This document shows positions 61,734 to 64,000 of a stretch of DNA of 64,000 nucleotides, one piece after another. Below the pieces are notes generated by a model. That model was given only the letters and a program-made list of their open reading frames with translations. It was not told the origin of the DNA and searched no databases. The DNA comes from Ralstonia sp. 25mfcol4.1. Its GTDB lineage: Bacteria; Pseudomonadota; Gammaproteobacteria; Burkholderiales; Burkholderiaceae. Every line of letters begins with the position of its first letter. Positions within the stretch are counted from its first letter, which is position 1. The translations under genes and the position numbers were made by a program. The DNA lies in NCBI RefSeq assembly GCF_900104095.1, contig NZ_FNJO01000005.1, positions 1 to 64,000 on the forward strand, written 5' to 3'.

Positions 61734-63275
61734 CTAGGCCATCTCGGCGACGATGCCGCGCAACTGGTGCTTGTGCAGCTTGCCGCTGGCGGTCGTCGGA
61801 ATGGCCGGTACGCGCACGATCTGCGCGGGGCGCTTGTAAGGCGACAGCCGCTCGGCGAGATAGGCGTGCAGTTCGCCCGCATCGAAGCTCTCGCCCTCGC
61901 GCAGCTCGACGAACGCCACGATCTCTTCGTTGCCATCGGCCGCAGGCCGGCCGACCACGGCGGACAGGCGCACCGACGGATGCGTGTTGATGACCGATTC
62001 CACTTCGATCGGATAGACGCTGAAGCCTGAGCGGATGATCAGGTCACGCGTGCGTCCGACGATATACAGCGCGCCGTCGGGCCCCAGACGGCCAATATCG
62101 CCGGTGTTGAGCCAGCCTTCGGGGCGTATTGCTTCCGCCGTCTGTATGGGGTCGCGATAGTAGCCACGCATGACGCCGGGGCCTTTTACCCACAGCTCGC
62201 CTGCCGTACCGGGCGGCACCGTTTCGCCGTTGGCCCCCACGATGCGCAGTTCGGCCCCTTCGACAATCTCGCCGGCCGAGCAGTCGCTGCGCGGGCGGTC
62301 CATGCGGGTGATGAACAGCGAACCCGCGTATTCGGTCATGCCATAGCCATGGTGCAGCGGCTGGCCGAAGACGGCTTCGACGTTGCGCTTGAGCGTGGGC
62401 TCCAGCGGGCCGCCGCCGGTATAGAGATAGCGCAGGCGTCTGGGGTGGAGCGTGGCGATGCCCTGCTTCTGCAGATGCGCCAGGATGCGGCTGAACATGG
62501 CCGGCACGCCCTGCAGGATGGAGATCGCGTCGCGTTGCAGCGCGGCGCAGGCGTCGGTGACATTGAACCGGGCCACCAGGTACAGGCTCCCGCCACCCTG
62601 GAAGGTGGCCAGCAGCAGCGTGGCCAGCCCGAAGATATGGGACATCGGCATCACCGCGTAGGCACAGTCGCCCGGCCCGATCTTGCGGGTGTCGGCCGTG
62701 ACGCGCGCATAGTGCAGCAGGCCGCGATGCGTGACCATCACGCCCTTGGGCTGGCCCGTGGTGCCCGACGTGTAGATCAGCGCGGCCACCTCGTGCGCCA
62801 GCGCCTGCGGTTCGCGCTCACTGCGCACGTCCACGTCGGCAGCCATCAGCGCCCCCAGCCCGGGCGGAGCGATCTCGCGGGCGCGGTACCGCAGGCCGTG
62901 ACGCAGCGCGTCGGGGGATGCGGCGTGCGTGAACAGCATCAGCCTGGGCGTGCAGTGTGCGCGGATTTCCTCGATCTCGCGGGCCGTCAGCCGGGCGTTG
63001 GTCACTACCGGCCAGGCGCCCAGTTCGGACAGGGCAAAGACCAGCGTGATGACGGCCAGGCAGTTTTCGCCGGTAATCATGACCCGGTCGCCCGTGCCGA
63101 CCCCCTGGCCCTCCAGATACTGCCGCGCCAGCCCGACGCCTTCCCAGAGCTGCGCAAAGCTCACCGTGCGCTCGCCTTCATGCACGGCCACGTGGTCGGG
63201 CGCATGGGCCGCCCAATGGCGGGGAATGTCGCTGATGCGATTCGCGATGGCTCGGTTCTGCGGCATCTCGCTCAA
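61734..63275 (-). CDS. Acyl-CoA synthetase (AMP-forming ligase)
   Basis: A 513-residue ANL ligase, closely related in layout to that at 57257: YTSGTTGQPKGVMVTHRGL, YGMTEYAGSLF, GELWVKGPGVMRGYYRD, WLNTGDIGRLG, IIRSGFSVYPIEVE, and the C-terminal Lys motif IPTTASGKLHKHQL. ATG 63275 or the fourth residue Met is the start. It is followed, reading leftward, by the convergent LysR gene and preceded by the Bug gene at 63431 in the same direction, so those two may form an operon. Confidence 0.93.
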   Translation of the reverse strand: MSEMPQNRAIANRISDIPRHWAAHAPDHVAVHEGERTVSFAQLWEGVGLARQYLEGQGVGTGDRVMITGENCLAVITLVFALSELGAWPVVTNARLTAREIEEIRAHCTPRLMLFTHAASPDALRHGLRYRAREIAPPGLGALMAADVDVRSEREPQALAHEVAALIYTSGTTGQPKGVMVTHRGLLHYARVTADTRKIGPGDCAYAVMPMSHIFGLATLLLATFQGGGSLYLVARFNVTDACAALQRDAISILQGVPAMFSRILAHLQKQGIATLHPRRLRYLYTGGGPLEPTLKRNVEAVFGQPLHHGYGMTEYAGSLFITRMDRPRSDCSAGEIVEGAELRIVGANGETVPPGTAGELWVKGPGVMRGYYRDPIQTAEAIRPEGWLNTGDIGRLGPDGALYIVGRTRDLIIRSGFSVYPIEVESVINTHPSVRLSAVVGRPAADGNEEIVAFVELREGESFDAGELHAYLAERLSPYKRPAQIVRVPAIPTTASGKLHKHQLRGIVAEMA

Positions 63276-63430
63276 GTCCTTTGCAGAGTGGATTTCGGAG
63301 TGGCGCCGGCCCCGCGTTCACGCGGATGCCGGATCGTCGCAGTGTATGGGCAGCCCGGTGGCCGCGCAATTCGTCATCCGGAAAGCGGTACTTCGCCGGG
63401 GCGGAACGGTGCGCCCCGGGGGCGGCATGC

Positions 63431-64000
63431 TCATTCCACCTCGATGTTGGCGGTCTTGACGACGTTGCCCCACAGGGCCAGTTCCTTCTTGATGCGGTCC
63501 TGCAGCGGCGCCGGGCCGGTGATGTTGAGGTCGTAGCCACCGTCGGCCATGCGGGCGCGGAACGCTGGGTCCTGGCCCACGGTCTGCTGGGCCTTGACCA
63601 GCCGCTCGGTGACGTCGGCGGGCATGCCAAGGGGGCCCACCAGGCCGTACCAGCCGGTCAGGTCATACTGCTTGAGTCCCGACTCGACCAGCGTGGGCAC
63701 CGTTGGCAGCGCGGGGTTGCGGGTCTTCGACGTCACGGCCAGCGCGCGCACCTTGCCGCCCTGGATATGGCCGATGGCGGTGCCGGTGATGTCGAACATG
63801 AACGTCACCTTGCCGCTGATGACGTCGGCCATGGCCGGCGCGTTGCCTTTGTACGGTACGTGCAGCATCTTTACGCCGGTCATCTGCGCCAGCAGTTCGG
63901 CGGACAGGTGGTTCGAGGCGCCGATGCCGGCCGAGCCGAAGCTCACGTCGCCCGGATGCTTGCGCGCATACGACACCAGTTCGTCGACGTTCTTTGCCGG
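63431..64000 (-). CDS. Bug/TctC-family substrate-binding protein, 5' part outside window
   Basis: The C-terminal 189 or so residues of a Bug protein; the gene enters from the right edge. VSYARKHPGDVSFGSAGIGASNHLSAELLAQMTGVKMLHVPYKGNAPAMADVISGKVTFMFD covers the family ligand-binding region, and the frame continues to the right edge (PAKNVDEL). The stop is at 63431-63433. It lies 155 bp before the ligase at 63275 on the same strand. Confidence 0.92.
   Translation of the reverse strand, partial: PAKNVDELVSYARKHPGDVSFGSAGIGASNHLSAELLAQMTGVKMLHVPYKGNAPAMADVISGKVTFMFDITGTAIGHIQGGKVRALAVTSKTRNPALPTVPTLVESGLKQYDLTGWYGLVGPLGMPADVTERLVKAQQTVGQDPAFRARMADGGYDLNITGPAPLQDRIKKELALWGNVVKTANIEVE

Overview
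This 64 kb window is high-GC DNA with the gene content of a Burkholderiales beta-proteobacterium, most probably Cupriavidus or a close relative. The inference rests on five tripartite-tricarboxylate (Bug/TctC) binding proteins without membrane partners, many LysR regulators each beside one catabolic gene set, abundant family III CoA-transferases and acyl-CoA dehydrogenases, a beta-ketoadipate cluster, and a Ku/LigD repair pair. I see no tRNA, rRNA, CRISPR array, insertion sequence or phage gene; the window reads as accessory replicon or chromid DNA.

Layout. 1-1092: frameshifted 3' end of a two-partner-secretion transporter. 1126-11803: two acyl-CoA catabolic sets, each with a divergent LysR gene and a Bug protein, separated by a lysozyme-inhibitor-like protein and a cupin. 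11841-12510: a VapBC-type toxin-antitoxin pair whose toxin frame lacks a normal stop. 12667-15516: trehalase plus a sugar-type SDR dehydrogenase. 15664-16338: a stray shikimate kinase with a repetitive acidic tail. 16471-25474: 4-hydroxybenzoate and protocatechuate catabolism (pcaK, pcaQ, pcaHGB, pcaL, pobR, pobA), with a paired IclR-type operator before pcaK. 25481-30552: a tannase-like lipoprotein and an alpha/beta-hydrolase lipoprotein flanking one LysR gene and sharing an identical 16-bp promoter element. 31868-39679: a stress and DNA-repair block (Gln-rich small protein, BON protein, Ku, proline-rich peptide, hybrid kinase with a dead receiver, 50-residue membrane peptide, LigD). 39920-41738: two SDR enzymes. 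41902-43474: an oxalate/formate-type MFS carrier with a 43-residue companion. 44428-46416: a PhoX-like lipoprotein. 46497-48763: two outer-membrane proteins, one carrying an internal amber codon. 48942-64000: LysR genes and a large acyl-CoA oxidation region.

How the genes work together. Hydroxybenzoate enters through PcaK, is hydroxylated by PobA, ring-cleaved by PcaHG and carried by PcaB and PcaL to beta-ketoadipate; PcaIJ and PcaF are not in the window. The 50192-57034 operon (two dehydrogenase subunits, thiolase-like protein, DUF35 Zn/OB protein, MaoC hydratase, CoA-transferase, AraC-like regulator), with the divergent ligase and Bug gene, looks like a full beta-oxidation route for an unidentified carboxylic acid. 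The 2157-7143 operon is a smaller set of similar type. Ku and LigD form a complete two-protein bacterial end-joining system.

Most rewarding for follow-up: the shared promoter module at 25481-25531 and 29309-29350; the double GTTC-N7-GAAC site at 17937-17970; the two unlisted small genes beside Ku/LigD and the degenerate first receiver of the kinase between them; the single-codon amber in the 46497-47681 barrel gene; and the missing VapC stop.
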